A stretch of 34,603 nucleotides of DNA from Candidatus Zipacnadia bacterium (GTDB lineage: Bacteria; Armatimonadota; Zipacnadia; Zipacnadales; UBA5352), in the NCBI GenBank assembly GCA_029820295.1, contig JALGVA010000095.1, forward strand, positions 1-34,603, given 5' to 3'. The position numbers and the translations under genes are program-made. The notes beneath the pieces are model-generated. The model saw only the letters and a program-made list of their open reading frames with translations. It had not been told where the DNA came from and ran no database searches. Numbering within the stretch: position 1 is the first letter of the stretch; every line of letters starts with the position of its first letter. Below, in pieces: positions 22,583 to 31,864 of the stretch.

Positions 22583-22904
22583 GGCGACATCGCTCGATGG
22601 GCGCTTCGCTGCGGCCTATCATGCCGCGCTGAACCTGGCGATGATTCCGCTGGTGGCCTCCGGCTTCCGCTCCCGGGGCGCCGGGCATCACGTTACCGTC
22701 GTCGCGGCGCTGGGGCCGGCCGAGGATGACTTTGCGCGAGCCCTCGACAGATGCCGGGCGAAGCGCAATGAAGCGCTCTACGATAGTATCAACGTGGCAA
22801 CCGAGAAAGATGTGCTGCGCCTGATCGAGGCCACGAAGCAGTTCGAGGCGCGCGTTCTGGCCTGGCTTGCCGAGCACCATCCGGACCTCCTGCCCGAACC
22901 GTGA
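22467..22904 (+). CDS. HEPN-domain protein (toxin-like), interrupted near its start by TGA
   Basis: From 22515 (GTG) an uninterrupted 129-residue frame runs to TGA 22902-22904. It has the HEPN pattern: helices with LADATVEATSLDGRFAAAYHAALNLAMIPLV, then RCRAKRNEALYD, where the R-N-x-x-x-Y-D replaces the usual R-x4-6-H. In the same frame, ATG 22467 opens MNFDGLLGKGRM and meets TGA at 22503-22505, 12 codons before resuming PAQVAKENIALL. MNF-like starts are common for this family, so the TGA may be a nonsense mutation of CGA. Otherwise the true start is GTG 22515, with the ATG unused. HEPN proteins paired with MNT are RNases. I keep it as a gene with a question mark over the start. Confidence 0.68.
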
Positions 22905-22970
22905 CCAAGTCGTCGCACCTTCGCGCGCCGGTGAGCGTCGGTAGAGGTGTGGAACGCTGCAGGGAACCAA

Positions 22971-23038
22971 TTGGCGGCGATCGGTTGTCCAATAGACTAA
23001 CATGCGCCAATCACCAGCCCGAGGTCCGAGAACTCGGG
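22971..23038 (+). promoter_or_regulatory. Possible mfd promoter and leader hairpin
   Basis: TTGGCG (22971-22976) and TAGACT (22993-22998) are 16 bp apart. CCCGAG (23018-23023) and CTCGGG (23033-23038) form a small hairpin in the leader. The rest of the gap between the HEPN gene (22904) and mfd shows nothing else. Confidence 0.45.
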
Positions 23039-23090
23039 CGTGTGGCATATGCGCCCGCGCCTGCGCTCCCGGCGCCCGGGGCGCACCATC

Positions 23091-26000
23091 ATGACCAGAG
23101 AGATATCCGGCGGGCTCTACGATAGACTGGAGGCGTCCGAGGAGTTCGCGGCGCTGACCGAGCGCGTTGAGGCGGCCATTCCCGTCTCCGTGACCGGTGT
23201 CAGCGGCGCGGGCTCGGCGCTGCTGGTGGCCGGGCTGTGCGCGCGCGGCGGCACGGCGCTGGTGGTCACGTATAGCGACGAGCGCGCCCGCCGCCTCGCC
23301 GATGACCTGCGCGCGCTGTTGGGCGACTCCGCCGAAACCAGCGCCGACGCTGAGGTGCTGGTCTACCCTTCGATCGCCTCCGCACTCTACGACGGCGTCA
23401 CTCCGGACCGGCTTGAGGTCGCCGACCGGCTGACCGTGCTGGAGCGCCTGAGCGCCGGCCATCGTATCATCGTGGTGGCGTCGGTGCAGGCGCTGATGCT
23501 GCAGACCATCCCCCGGGCGGCCATGGAGGCGGCGCGCCGCGAAGTAGCCGTCGGCGACACCATCGATCGCGACGACCTGGCCCGCGCTCTGGCGGACCTG
23601 GGCTACGAGCACGTTGACCTGGTGGACGATGTCGGCCAGTTCTCGGTGCGCGGCGGCATCATCGACATCTCCCCGCCGACCATGTCGGGCCCGGTGCGCA
23701 TTGAGCTGTTCGGCGACGAAGTCGAGTCGATCCGCTTCTTCAGCGCCCAGACGCAGGTGTCGCTGGGCGCCATCGAGCGCGCGGGCTTCGGCCCCGCGGG
23801 CGAGATCCTGCTCACGCGCGATGCCGTCGATCGCGCGCTGCCGCAGATCAAGCGCGCCTTCCGCAGGGAACTCGACCGGCTGATGGCCGACGACAAGCGG
23901 CGCGAGGCCGACCGGCTGCGCCAGCGCCGCGATGAGGACCTGGAGCTGCTCGACCACCTCCGCCCGGCCGACACGCTGGTGCACTACCTCCCCTACGTCT
24001 ACTCCGAGCGCGCGACCCTCGGCGACTACCTGCCGGACGACTGCCTGGTGGTGGTCGATGAGCCGGTGCGCATCGCCTCACACGGCGAGGGCTTCGAGAG
24101 CGACGTCCAGGACAGCTACCGCAGCGGCGTGAAGCTCGGTCGCCATCTGCGCCTGCCCGAGACCGCGTGCATCCCGTTCGCACAGCTCTGTCAGACGCAC
24201 CTGTCGGTGCCGCCCGACCTCGAGGGCGAGCGCCGCATCGTCTACCTGGGCATGCTGCGCCGCGAGGTGCCGTGGCGGCCGGACACCGAGACGCTGAGCT
24301 TCGCGACGCCACCGGTGGACAGCTTCGGCGGCAAGTTCGACCTGCTGGTCGAGGGCATCCAGCAGTGGCAGCGCGCGGGCGAGCACCTGCTGATCTGCTC
24401 AGGCGAGCCCGAACAGGCCGCCGACGCCCTGCGCGGGCGCGGCATCGGCGAGATCTCGGTCGCCAACGGCCGGCTCACACTCGAGCGCGGCAAAGTCAAG
24501 GTTGCGGCGCTGGAGCTGTCCGGCGGCTTCAAGCTGCCCTCGGCCGACCTGGTGGTGATGACCGGCGCCGAGATCTACGGCTGGCGCAAGGTGCGCCGGC
24601 CCACGGAGCCGCGCTACCGCCGAGGCTTCTCGTTGACCTCGCTCCAGGAGCTGGACGAGGGCGATCTGGTGGTGCACATCAGCCACGGCATCGGCCGCTA
24701 CACAGGACTTTCGAAGCAGACCATCGGCGACATGGAGCGCGACTACCTGGTCATCGAGTACTCCGGCGGCGACAAGATCTACGTGCCGGTGACCCAGCTC
24801 GACCGCGTGCAGCGCTACGTCGGGCCCGGTGGCGGCGAGGCCCCGATGGACGCGCTCAAGGGCAAGCGCTGGGAGCGCGCCAAGAAGAGAGCGCGCGCCT
24901 CCACGCGCATGCTCGCGCGCGAGCTGATGAAGCTCTACCGGGAGCGCGAGCGCGCCCGGGGCTTCGCCTTCAGCGAGGACTCGCCGTGGCTGACCGAGCT
25001 GGAGGACTCGTTCCGCTACGAGGAGACCGCCGGGCAGTGGCAGGCGATCACCGACATCAAGCGTGACATGCAGACCGATCGCCCGGCCGACCGCCTCATC
25101 TGCGGCGACGTGGGCTTCGGCAAGACCGAGGTCGCCATCCGTGCCGCCTTCAAGGCGGTGCTTGACGGCAAACAGGTGGCGGTGCTCTGCCCCACCACGG
25201 TGCTGGCGCATCAGCACCTCAACAGCTTCCAGGAGCGGCTGGGGCGCTACCCCGTCGAGATCCGCATGCTCAGCCGCTTCCGCAGCCCCGCCGAGCAGCG
25301 CAAGACCGTCGAGCAGCTCAAGGCGGGCACCGTGGACATCGTCATCGGCACCCACCGGCTGCTGGCCTCGGACGTGGGCTTCAGCGACCTGGGACTGCTG
25401 ATCATAGACGAGGAGCAGCGCTTCGGCGTCGAGCAGAAGGAGCGGCTTAAGCAGCTTCGCACCAACGTGGACGTGCTCACGCTCACCGCGACGCCCATCC
25501 CGCGCACGCTCAACATGGCGCTGTCGGGCATCCGCGACATCTCGGTGATCAACGACCCACCCGCGGGGCGCCTGCCCATCCGCACCTTCGTACGCGAGCG
25601 TGACGAGGACCTTATCCGCGAGGCGATCCTGCGCGAGCACGAGCGCAACGGCCAGGTCTACTTCGTACACAATCGTGTGCAATCGATCGGCCACGTGGCC
25701 GCGCAGGTGCAGCGGCTTGTGCCCGAGGCCACCGTGGCGGTCGCGCACGGGCAGATGGACGAAGACGAGTTGGAGCAGGTGATGATGGCGTTCTACCGCG
25801 AGGAGTTCGATGTCCTCGTGTGCACCACCATCATCGAGAACGGGCTGGACGTGGCCAACGCCAACACCATCATCGTCGACGACGCCGACCGCATGGGCCT
25901 TGCGCAGCTCTACCAGCTCCGCGGGCGCGTCGGCCGCGCCAGCCGCCAGGCCTACGCCTACCTGCTCTACAGGTACCCCGATCGCATGACCGAGGAGGCC

Positions 26001-26738
26001 GAGGAGCGCCTGCAGGCCATCGAGGAGTTCAGCGAGCTGGGCAGCGGCTTCAAGGTCGCGCTGCGCGACCTGGAGATCCGCGGCTCGGGAGACCTGCTCG
26101 GCGCCGAGCAGAGCGGCCATGTGAGTGCGGTGGGCCTCGACCTGTACGCGCAGATGCTCGCCGACTCGGTGCGAGCGCTCAAGGGCGAGACCGTGGGCGA
26201 CGAGGACGAGGAGCACCCGTCCCTCGACCTGCCGCTCGAAGCGGTCATCCCGGCCGACTACGTGCCCGGTGAGAAGCATCGCATCACGCTCTACCGCCGG
26301 CTGTCGTCGTCGTGGGAGATCGACGAGGTGGACGCGCTCGCCGAGGAGATCGTGGACCGCTACGGGCCCATGCCCGTGCCGGTGCAGAACCTCATCGAGA
26401 TCGCGCGGCTGCGCATCGGCTGCCGCGAGGTGGGCATCGTGGACGTGCGCGCGCGCACCGGCCGCGTGCACGTGCGGCTGAGCAAGGCCGTGGCGCTCTC
26501 GCGCCGCGAGCGTCTGATCCTCTCGGAGATCTACCGCGACACCGTGAAGGGCAAGCGCCGCGACGGCACGCCCGCGCTGGCCCGCCCGACCTTCGACGCC
26601 ACCAACATTACCTTCGCCTACTCCGCGCGCGAGCCCGACAAGGTGCTCGCCGGCCTGCGGGAGATCATGAACCGGCTGCGCGACCGCCGCGAACATGCCC
26701 GCGGGCGTGGGCGTGAGGCCGTGGGTGAAACGGCATGA
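23091..26738 (+). CDS. mfd: Transcription-repair coupling factor
   Basis: 1215 residues, close to the family size. Mfd removes RNA polymerase stalled at lesions and recruits UvrA. The N-terminal region carries the UvrB-like domain (FSVRGGIIDISPP, then VRIELFGDEVESIRFF). The RNA polymerase-interacting CarD-like domain has LVVHISHGIGRYTGL and DKIYVPVTQLDRVQRY. The translocase has Walker A GDVGFGKTEVA at about 672, Walker B DEEQ at 773-776, TATPIPRTL near 800, and RGRVGRASR. The TRCF C-terminal domain ends the protein. ATG 23091 lacks a good ribosome-binding site; upstream in-frame starts at 23040 and 23049 are possible. It overlaps ricT by ATGA. Confidence 0.97.
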   Translation: MTREISGGLYDRLEASEEFAALTERVEAAIPVSVTGVSGAGSALLVAGLCARGGTALVVTYSDERARRLADDLRALLGDSAETSADAEVLVYPSIASALYDGVTPDRLEVADRLTVLERLSAGHRIIVVASVQALMLQTIPRAAMEAARREVAVGDTIDRDDLARALADLGYEHVDLVDDVGQFSVRGGIIDISPPTMSGPVRIELFGDEVESIRFFSAQTQVSLGAIERAGFGPAGEILLTRDAVDRALPQIKRAFRRELDRLMADDKRREADRLRQRRDEDLELLDHLRPADTLVHYLPYVYSERATLGDYLPDDCLVVVDEPVRIASHGEGFESDVQDSYRSGVKLGRHLRLPETACIPFAQLCQTHLSVPPDLEGERRIVYLGMLRREVPWRPDTETLSFATPPVDSFGGKFDLLVEGIQQWQRAGEHLLICSGEPEQAADALRGRGIGEISVANGRLTLERGKVKVAALELSGGFKLPSADLVVMTGAEIYGWRKVRRPTEPRYRRGFSLTSLQELDEGDLVVHISHGIGRYTGLSKQTIGDMERDYLVIEYSGGDKIYVPVTQLDRVQRYVGPGGGEAPMDALKGKRWERAKKRARASTRMLARELMKLYRERERARGFAFSEDSPWLTELEDSFRYEETAGQWQAITDIKRDMQTDRPADRLICGDVGFGKTEVAIRAAFKAVLDGKQVAVLCPTTVLAHQHLNSFQERLGRYPVEIRMLSRFRSPAEQRKTVEQLKAGTVDIVIGTHRLLASDVGFSDLGLLIIDEEQRFGVEQKERLKQLRTNVDVLTLTATPIPRTLNMALSGIRDISVINDPPAGRLPIRTFVRERDEDLIREAILREHERNGQVYFVHNRVQSIGHVAAQVQRLVPEATVAVAHGQMDEDELEQVMMAFYREEFDVLVCTTIIENGLDVANANTIIVDDADRMGLAQLYQLRGRVGRASRQAYAYLLYRYPDRMTEEAEERLQAIEEFSELGSGFKVALRDLEIRGSGDLLGAEQSGHVSAVGLDLYAQMLADSVRALKGETVGDEDEEHPSLDLPLEAVIPADYVPGEKHRITLYRRLSSSWEIDEVDALAEEIVDRYGPMPVPVQNLIEIARLRIGCREVGIVDVRARTGRVHVRLSKAVALSRRERLILSEIYRDTVKGKRRDGTPALARPTFDATNITFAYSAREPDKVLAGLREIMNRLRDRREHARGRGREAVGETA

Positions 26739-28024
26739 CCGACGCCCCCCAGCCCCGCGATGACTGGCACATGGAGATCGGTGTCAGCTTCCGACATAAT
26801 CCGAAGATATACAGCTTCGTCGCCACCGGCACACGCCTGAGCATCGGCGACAAGGTCCTGGTCCGCACCGAGAAGGGCGTGGACATGGGCGAGGTGATGG
26901 AACTCAGGGGCCGCATCGAGTCCGAGCGTGCCGAGGAACTCATGCCGGTGGTGCGCAAGGCCACCGCCGACGACCACCAGCACATCGCCGAGCAGCAGAA
27001 GCGCGAGAAGCAGGCGCTCAAGATCTGCGCCGAGGCCATCGAGAAGCACGGCCTGCCCATGAAGCTCATCGACGCCAACCTGAGCTTCGACAACACGCGG
27101 CTGGTGTTCTTCTTCAGCGCGGACGGGCGCGTGGACTTCCGCGAGCTGGTGCGCGACCTGGCGCGCACTTTCCGCATGCGTATCGAGCTGCGCCAGATCG
27201 GCGTGCGCGATGAAGCCAAGCTGCTGGGCGGCCTGGGCCCGTGCGGGCGGCGACTGTGCTGCAAGACCTTCATGCGCGAGTTCGAGCCGGTGGGCATCCG
27301 CGTCGCCAAGGACCAGGGCCTGGCGCTCAATCCCAGCAAGATCAGCGGCCTGTGCGACCGGCTGATGTGCTGCCTGCTCTTCGAGCACGACACCTACTGC
27401 GCGCTGCGCGCGGAGCTGCCCGAGCGCGGCGACCGCGTGCGCACCGAGCACGGGCCGGGAACCGTGCGCGAGGTCGCGCTGCTTAAAGAAGAGCTGCGCG
27501 TTGCCCTCGATGACGGCACCGAGACCATCGTGCCCGCCTCAGAGGCCGGCCCGCTCACGGCCGAGGCCGAGGCGGCCGACGGGGCGCATGAGCCCGCCGA
27601 GCGACGCGAGCCGCGAGATGCGCGGAGGCGGTCCGGCGCCGGCGGCGAACAGGAACCGCCCGCGAAGCAGGCCGAGCAGCGTGCCTCCGCTGAGGGCGAG
27701 CCCCAGCGTTCGAAGCGGAGCGGCCGCTCACGACACCGCCGCCCGCGGCGCAGGCGGTCGTCGAGCGGCGGGCAGCAGGAGCAGCAGGGCCGACAGCAGC
27801 CGCAGCAGAGCGGTGGGCAGCAGGGGCAGCAGGGGCAGCAGGGGCAGCAGAAGCAGCAGGCCCGGCAGCAGGACGGCCGGCCGGGCTCCGGCAAGAAGCG
27901 CTCGTCGCGCCGGCGCAGGGGTGGGCGACGCCGTTCGCGCCGCAAGAGCAGCGGGCAGGGCGGGCAGTCCGAGCAGGGCGGCGGACAGTCGAGACAGAGC
28001 CACGATGACGGAGGTAGCACCTGA
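26735..28024 (+). CDS. ricT: PSP1-domain protein, RicT/YaaT homologue
   Basis: 429 residues. The PSP1 domain (about 1-230) has VGVSFRHNPKIYSF-like start and GDKVLVRTEKGVDMGEV. The Cys-rich segment GPCGRRLCCKTF has C170, C175 and C176, and LCDRLMCCLLFE has C207, C212 and C213. These are the residues that bind iron-sulfur clusters in Bacillus RicT, part of the Ric/Y complex acting on RNase Y. After about residue 280 the protein is unusually long: acidic, then Arg-rich, a Gln/Gly-rich repeat at about 345-375, and a Lys/Arg/Ser-rich end. Most family members stop near residue 275. The start overlaps mfd by ATGA and fmdB follows with one base between. GC-rich codons give no sign of transfer. Confidence 0.9.
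   Translation: MTDAPQPRDDWHMEIGVSFRHNPKIYSFVATGTRLSIGDKVLVRTEKGVDMGEVMELRGRIESERAEELMPVVRKATADDHQHIAEQQKREKQALKICAEAIEKHGLPMKLIDANLSFDNTRLVFFFSADGRVDFRELVRDLARTFRMRIELRQIGVRDEAKLLGGLGPCGRRLCCKTFMREFEPVGIRVAKDQGLALNPSKISGLCDRLMCCLLFEHDTYCALRAELPERGDRVRTEHGPGTVREVALLKEELRVALDDGTETIVPASEAGPLTAEAEAADGAHEPAERREPRDARRRSGAGGEQEPPAKQAEQRASAEGEPQRSKRSGRSRHRRPRRRRSSSGGQQEQQGRQQPQQSGGQQGQQGQQGQQKQQARQQDGRPGSGKKRSSRRRRGGRRRSRRKSSGQGGQSEQGGGQSRQSHDDGGST
27815..27850 (+). repeat. Four 9-bp tandem repeats in ricT
   Basis: GGGCAGCAG four times in a row (27815-27823, 27824-27832, 27833-27841, 27842-27850), encoding Gly-Gln-Gln units in the C-terminal tail. Confidence 0.9.
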
Positions 28025-28025
28025 G

Positions 28026-28259
28026 ATGCCCATCTACGAGTACGAGTGCGGCTCGTGCGGGACGGTCTTCGACCTGATGGTGAACCGCTCGAAGGCGAAG
28101 CAGAAGCCGCCGTGCGCGAGCTGCGGCAGCAAGCGGACGCAGCGCATCATGTCCGGCTTCTTCGGCCGCCGCGCCTCGAACGACGGCGGCGAAAGCGGCA
28201 GCGTCGGCTCCGCCTGCGCCGGCTGCACGGCATCGAGCTGCGCAGGCTGCACCAAGTAA
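28026..28259 (+). CDS. FmdB-type zinc-ribbon protein
   Basis: 77 residues beginning MPIYEYECGSCGTVFD, the standard FmdB opening, with a second CASCG pair about 20 residues later, forming a zinc ribbon. A Ser/Gly-rich linker leads to a second Cys group at the end (CAGCTASSCAGC), also seen in many family members. It is thought to be regulatory; function unproven. It starts one base after the ricT stop. Confidence 0.9.
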   Translation: MPIYEYECGSCGTVFDLMVNRSKAKQKPPCASCGSKRTQRIMSGFFGRRASNDGGESGSVGSACAGCTASSCAGCTK

Positions 28260-28322
28260 CCGATCGTCGCGCGGGCTTCGGGCCCGCCGGTGCCGGTACG
28301 CAACACGCCCGGGGAGAGAACG

Positions 28323-30287
28323 ATGGCGAGCGACAGCGCGCAGGACCAGGTCGTCTACATCACCACGCCGATCTACTACGTGACCGCCAAGCCGCACATC
28401 GGCACCACCTACACCACGACCGCGGCCGACGCGCTGGCACGCTACCATCGCCTGCGCGGTCGCGAAGTGCTGTTTGCCACGGGCAGCGACGAGCACGCGC
28501 AGAAGGTCGTCCGTGCCGCCCAGGCGGCCGGCCTCGACCCCCGTGCCTTCACCGACCGCGTGGTCACCGCCTACCTCGATGCCTGGGACCGCATGAAGAT
28601 CTCCTACGACCGGTTCATCCGCACCAGCGAGCCCGAGCACGTGGAGGTCGTCAGTCACGTCTTCGCGCGGCTGCTGGAGAGCGGCGACATCTACAAGGAC
28701 CGCTATGAGGGCTGGTACTGCGTGCCGTGCGAGACCTACTTCCCGGAGGATGAACTGCTCGAGGGCAATCTGTGCCCCGACTGCCACCGGGAGGTCGAGG
28801 TGCTCACCGAGGAGGCGTACTTCTTCCGCGCATCCCGCTACAGCAACGACCTGCTCCGCGAACTCGAAGCCAATCCCGAGCGCATCAAGCCCGACAGTCG
28901 CCGCAACGAGGTGCTGTCGTTCATCCGTCAGGGGCTGCAGGACAGTTGCGTGAGCCGCAGCAATCAGGGCTGGGGGGTGCCGGTGCCCGGCGACGAGGAG
29001 CACGTGGTCTACGTCTGGTTCGATGCGCTCATCAACTACCTCACCGTCGCCGGCTACACCGTGGACGACGCCAAGTTCGCGCGCGTGTGGCCGCCGACGA
29101 TCCAGCTCATGGGCAAGGACATCATGACGCGCTTCCACGGCAGCATGTGGCCCGCGATGCTCATGGCGCTGGGCGTGGAGCTGCCCGAGCTGCTGTTCGC
29201 GCACGGCTTCTGGGTTGCCGCCGGTGGAGAGAAGATCAGCAAGTCGCGCGGCAACATCGTGGACCCCTGGGATGCGGTCGAACTGCTGGTCGAGGAGTCA
29301 GGCTGCACGACCGATGTCGCGGTGGACGCGGTGCGTTACTACCTGTTCCGCGAGGTCACCTTCGGGCTCGACGGCACCTTCTCATCCGGGGGGCTGCTGG
29401 CGCGCTTCAACGCCGACCTCGCCAACGACCTGGGCAACCTGCTCAACCGCACGCTGCCGCTGGTGGAGCGCTTCCTCGAGGGCAGCATCGAGACCCCCGG
29501 CCCGGGGGCGGGGGAGCTGTCCGAGGACGTGGCCCGCGCGGTCGCGCGCGCGGAGGAGGGCTACGAGACCCTCGACCTGCGCGGCATGCTCGAGGGCATC
29601 TGGGAGCTGCTCGCATCGGCCAACAAGTTCGTGGATGAGCGCGCCCCGTGGGACCTGCACAAGGCCGGCAAGAAGGTGGAGCTGGCCGCCGTGCTCTACG
29701 ACGTGGTGGACACCATCCGCGTCGTCGCGCTGATGATCGCGCCGGTGATGCCCACGGTCGCCGAGGAGATCTGGCGCCAGCTCGGCCTCGAGGACCTGGC
29801 CCTGGAGATGCGCTGGGACGACTGCCAGGCGGGCAAGCTCCCCGCGGGCGCGAGCGTGCGCCGCGGGCGGCCCATCTTCCCGCGCATCGATCTCGACCGC
29901 GTGCGCCAGCGCAGCGCCGCCCGCGCGCAGCAGGAGGAGGCCGCCCGGCGGAAGGAAGAGGGCATGATCAGCTTCGACGAGTTCAAGAAGATGGACCTGC
30001 GCATCGCGCGGGTCGTGGACGCCGATCCGGTCGAGGGCGCCGACAAACTGCTCAAGCTGACGGTTGACTGCGGCGAGGACGAGCCGCGCCAGGTGGTGGC
30101 GGGCATCGCCGAGACCTTCTCGCCGCGGGAGCTGATCGGCGAGAGTGTGGTGCTGGTGGCCAACCTCGAGCCGGCGGAGATCCGCGGCGTGCAGTCGCAG
30201 GGGATGATCCTCGCCGCCGGCGAGAAGCAGCCGCTGGCTCTGATCGTGCCTGATCGTGACGTCGAGCCGGGGGAAAAGGTGCGCTGA
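28323..30287 (+). CDS. metG: Methionyl-tRNA synthetase with C-terminal tRNA-binding domain
   Basis: 654 residues. Class I signature HIGT (KPHIGTTYTTTAADAL) near residue 23, and KISKS at 304-308. A zinc knuckle has C133, C136, C151 and C154. The anticodon-binding helices follow, then an EMAP/Arc1p-like tRNA-binding OB fold from about 545 to the end (KKMDLRIARVVDADPVEGADK, then VQSQGMILAA). It charges tRNA-Met and initiator tRNA. ATG 28323 has GGGGAGAG just upstream. It is 63 bp after fmdB and 31 bp before the HD-GYP gene, probably in the same operon. A separate T-box is not seen here. Confidence 0.96.
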   Translation: MASDSAQDQVVYITTPIYYVTAKPHIGTTYTTTAADALARYHRLRGREVLFATGSDEHAQKVVRAAQAAGLDPRAFTDRVVTAYLDAWDRMKISYDRFIRTSEPEHVEVVSHVFARLLESGDIYKDRYEGWYCVPCETYFPEDELLEGNLCPDCHREVEVLTEEAYFFRASRYSNDLLRELEANPERIKPDSRRNEVLSFIRQGLQDSCVSRSNQGWGVPVPGDEEHVVYVWFDALINYLTVAGYTVDDAKFARVWPPTIQLMGKDIMTRFHGSMWPAMLMALGVELPELLFAHGFWVAAGGEKISKSRGNIVDPWDAVELLVEESGCTTDVAVDAVRYYLFREVTFGLDGTFSSGGLLARFNADLANDLGNLLNRTLPLVERFLEGSIETPGPGAGELSEDVARAVARAEEGYETLDLRGMLEGIWELLASANKFVDERAPWDLHKAGKKVELAAVLYDVVDTIRVVALMIAPVMPTVAEEIWRQLGLEDLALEMRWDDCQAGKLPAGASVRRGRPIFPRIDLDRVRQRSAARAQQEEAARRKEEGMISFDEFKKMDLRIARVVDADPVEGADKLLKLTVDCGEDEPRQVVAGIAETFSPRELIGESVVLVANLEPAEIRGVQSQGMILAAGEKQPLALIVPDRDVEPGEKVR

Positions 30288-30318
30288 TGCGAGAGCGACA
30301 CGAGCGTGGGGGCAACCT

Positions 30319-31860
30319 GTGAAGCTACGAGGCCGACGCAGAACCGCACTGCAGACGGTGCCCATCGTGCTGGCGGTGGTAGTCATCACCGTGCTGGTGG
30401 CGCTCACCGGCACCGACAGCATCGCGGTGCACTTCTACTACGTGCCGATCATCTACGCCGGCTTCATCTTCGGCGACTTCGGAGCCATCGTGACGGCCGT
30501 GGCCGCGGCTGTCGCGTGTGGACCGTGGATGCCGGCCAAACTGGTGGCCGAGGGCACTGAAACCGTGCGCGTCGCGCAGACCTGGTGGGACATCGGCCTG
30601 CGCACCGGCATCTTCTACGTCATGGGCATATTCGCCTCACGCGTGTCGTGGGCGATCGAGCGCCGCGCCACCCAGATGCGCACGCTCTATGAGGTCTCGC
30701 GCACCGTCTCATCGTCGCTACGCATCCGTCGGGTCCTCGACACCATCGCCCAGCAGGCCATCTCGGTCATGGATGCCCGCGCCTGCTCCATCCGCCTGCT
30801 CGACCCCGAGGGCGTTGAGCTGGAGCGCGCTGCGTCCTCGGGCCTGAGCGCGGAGTACTGGAACAAGGGCCCGGTTACGGTGGCCGACAGCCCCCTGGAT
30901 CGGCGCGTGCTGGCCGGCGAGACCGTGGCGGTCCTCGACGCGCAGACCGACCCGCTCTTCCAGTACCCGCAGGCGGCGCGCCAGGAGGGCCTGACCTCGG
31001 TGCTCAGCCTGCCGCTGCGTTCGCGCGACGATGTCCTGGGCGTCATGCGCATCTACGCCCACCGCAAGCGCAGGTTCCACGAGGACGAGGTCGAGCTGCT
31101 CAGGGCATTCGCCAACGCCGCCGCCATCGCCATCGAGAACGCCGAACTCTACGAGGAGAGCCGGCGCGGCTACTTCGAGACCATCCGCGCGCTGACCATC
31201 GCCATCGAGGCCCGCGACTCGGCGACCTACAGCCACTCCGAGCGCGTGACCGAGCTGGCCGACGAGCTGGCCGTGGAGCTGGGCATGAGCGAGGCCGAGC
31301 GCGAGATCCTGCGCTTCGGCTGCATCCTGCACGACATCGGCAAGATCGGCATCGAGGAGCGCATGATGGACGCGCGCGACACCGACGATGCCGCGCACAT
31401 CTTCTACCGCATGCATCCGCTCATCGGCCGCTCCATCCTGCGCCCGGTCACCTTCGCCCGGGAGTTCACGCCCATCGTCGTGCACCACCACGAGCGTTGG
31501 GACGGCTCAGGCTTCCCCGAAGGGCTGGAGGGTGAGGACATCCCGCTGATGGCGCGCCTGGTGGCGGTCGTCGACTCTTACGAGCGCGCGGTCAACCCCA
31601 CCGAATCACCCATGCCCATCAGCCCCGAGGAGGCCCTGCGCGGCATCGTGCGCGGCGCCGGCACCGCCTACGATCCCAAGATGGTCGCGGCCTTCGAGCG
31701 CGTCATGCGGCGGCGCTTCGAGGAGGGCCTCGACGATCCCGAGCCCGTGGGCGTGGGGCCCGAGATCGATATCGACGCCCTCATCGAGGAGGCCATCAAC
31801 GGCCTGTCGCTGCGCGACCCCGCCGACGACAACGCCTCGGCGGAGGCGGGGGAGGAGTGA
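30319..31860 (+). CDS. Membrane-bound GAF/HD-GYP signalling protein
   Basis: 513 residues starting at GTG 30319 with GGGGG 6-7 nt upstream. Residues 10-115 hold about three to four membrane helices in a MASE-like sensor region. A GAF domain covers about 130-290 (LRIRRVLDTIAQQAI, then VLSLPLRSRDDVLGVMRIY, AFANAAAIAIENAELY). The HD-GYP phosphodiesterase follows: HSERVTELADELA, HDIGK at H338-D339, and HHHERWDGSGFPEGL at 389-403. GYP reads GFP (G398-F399-P400), a tolerated variant. It would hydrolyse cyclic di-GMP in response to a membrane or small-molecule signal. The next gene begins 4 bp later, so it is cotranscribed with the transglutaminase-like gene. Confidence 0.92.
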   Translation: MKLRGRRRTALQTVPIVLAVVVITVLVALTGTDSIAVHFYYVPIIYAGFIFGDFGAIVTAVAAAVACGPWMPAKLVAEGTETVRVAQTWWDIGLRTGIFYVMGIFASRVSWAIERRATQMRTLYEVSRTVSSSLRIRRVLDTIAQQAISVMDARACSIRLLDPEGVELERAASSGLSAEYWNKGPVTVADSPLDRRVLAGETVAVLDAQTDPLFQYPQAARQEGLTSVLSLPLRSRDDVLGVMRIYAHRKRRFHEDEVELLRAFANAAAIAIENAELYEESRRGYFETIRALTIAIEARDSATYSHSERVTELADELAVELGMSEAEREILRFGCILHDIGKIGIEERMMDARDTDDAAHIFYRMHPLIGRSILRPVTFAREFTPIVVHHHERWDGSGFPEGLEGEDIPLMARLVAVVDSYERAVNPTESPMPISPEEALRGIVRGAGTAYDPKMVAAFERVMRRRFEEGLDDPEPVGVGPEIDIDALIEEAINGLSLRDPADDNASAEAGEE

Positions 31861-31864
31861 CGTC

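Noticed and set aside
24399-26696. 765-codon open frame on the minus strand inside mfd
   Set aside because: Entirely antisense to mfd motifs and without any recognisable domain.
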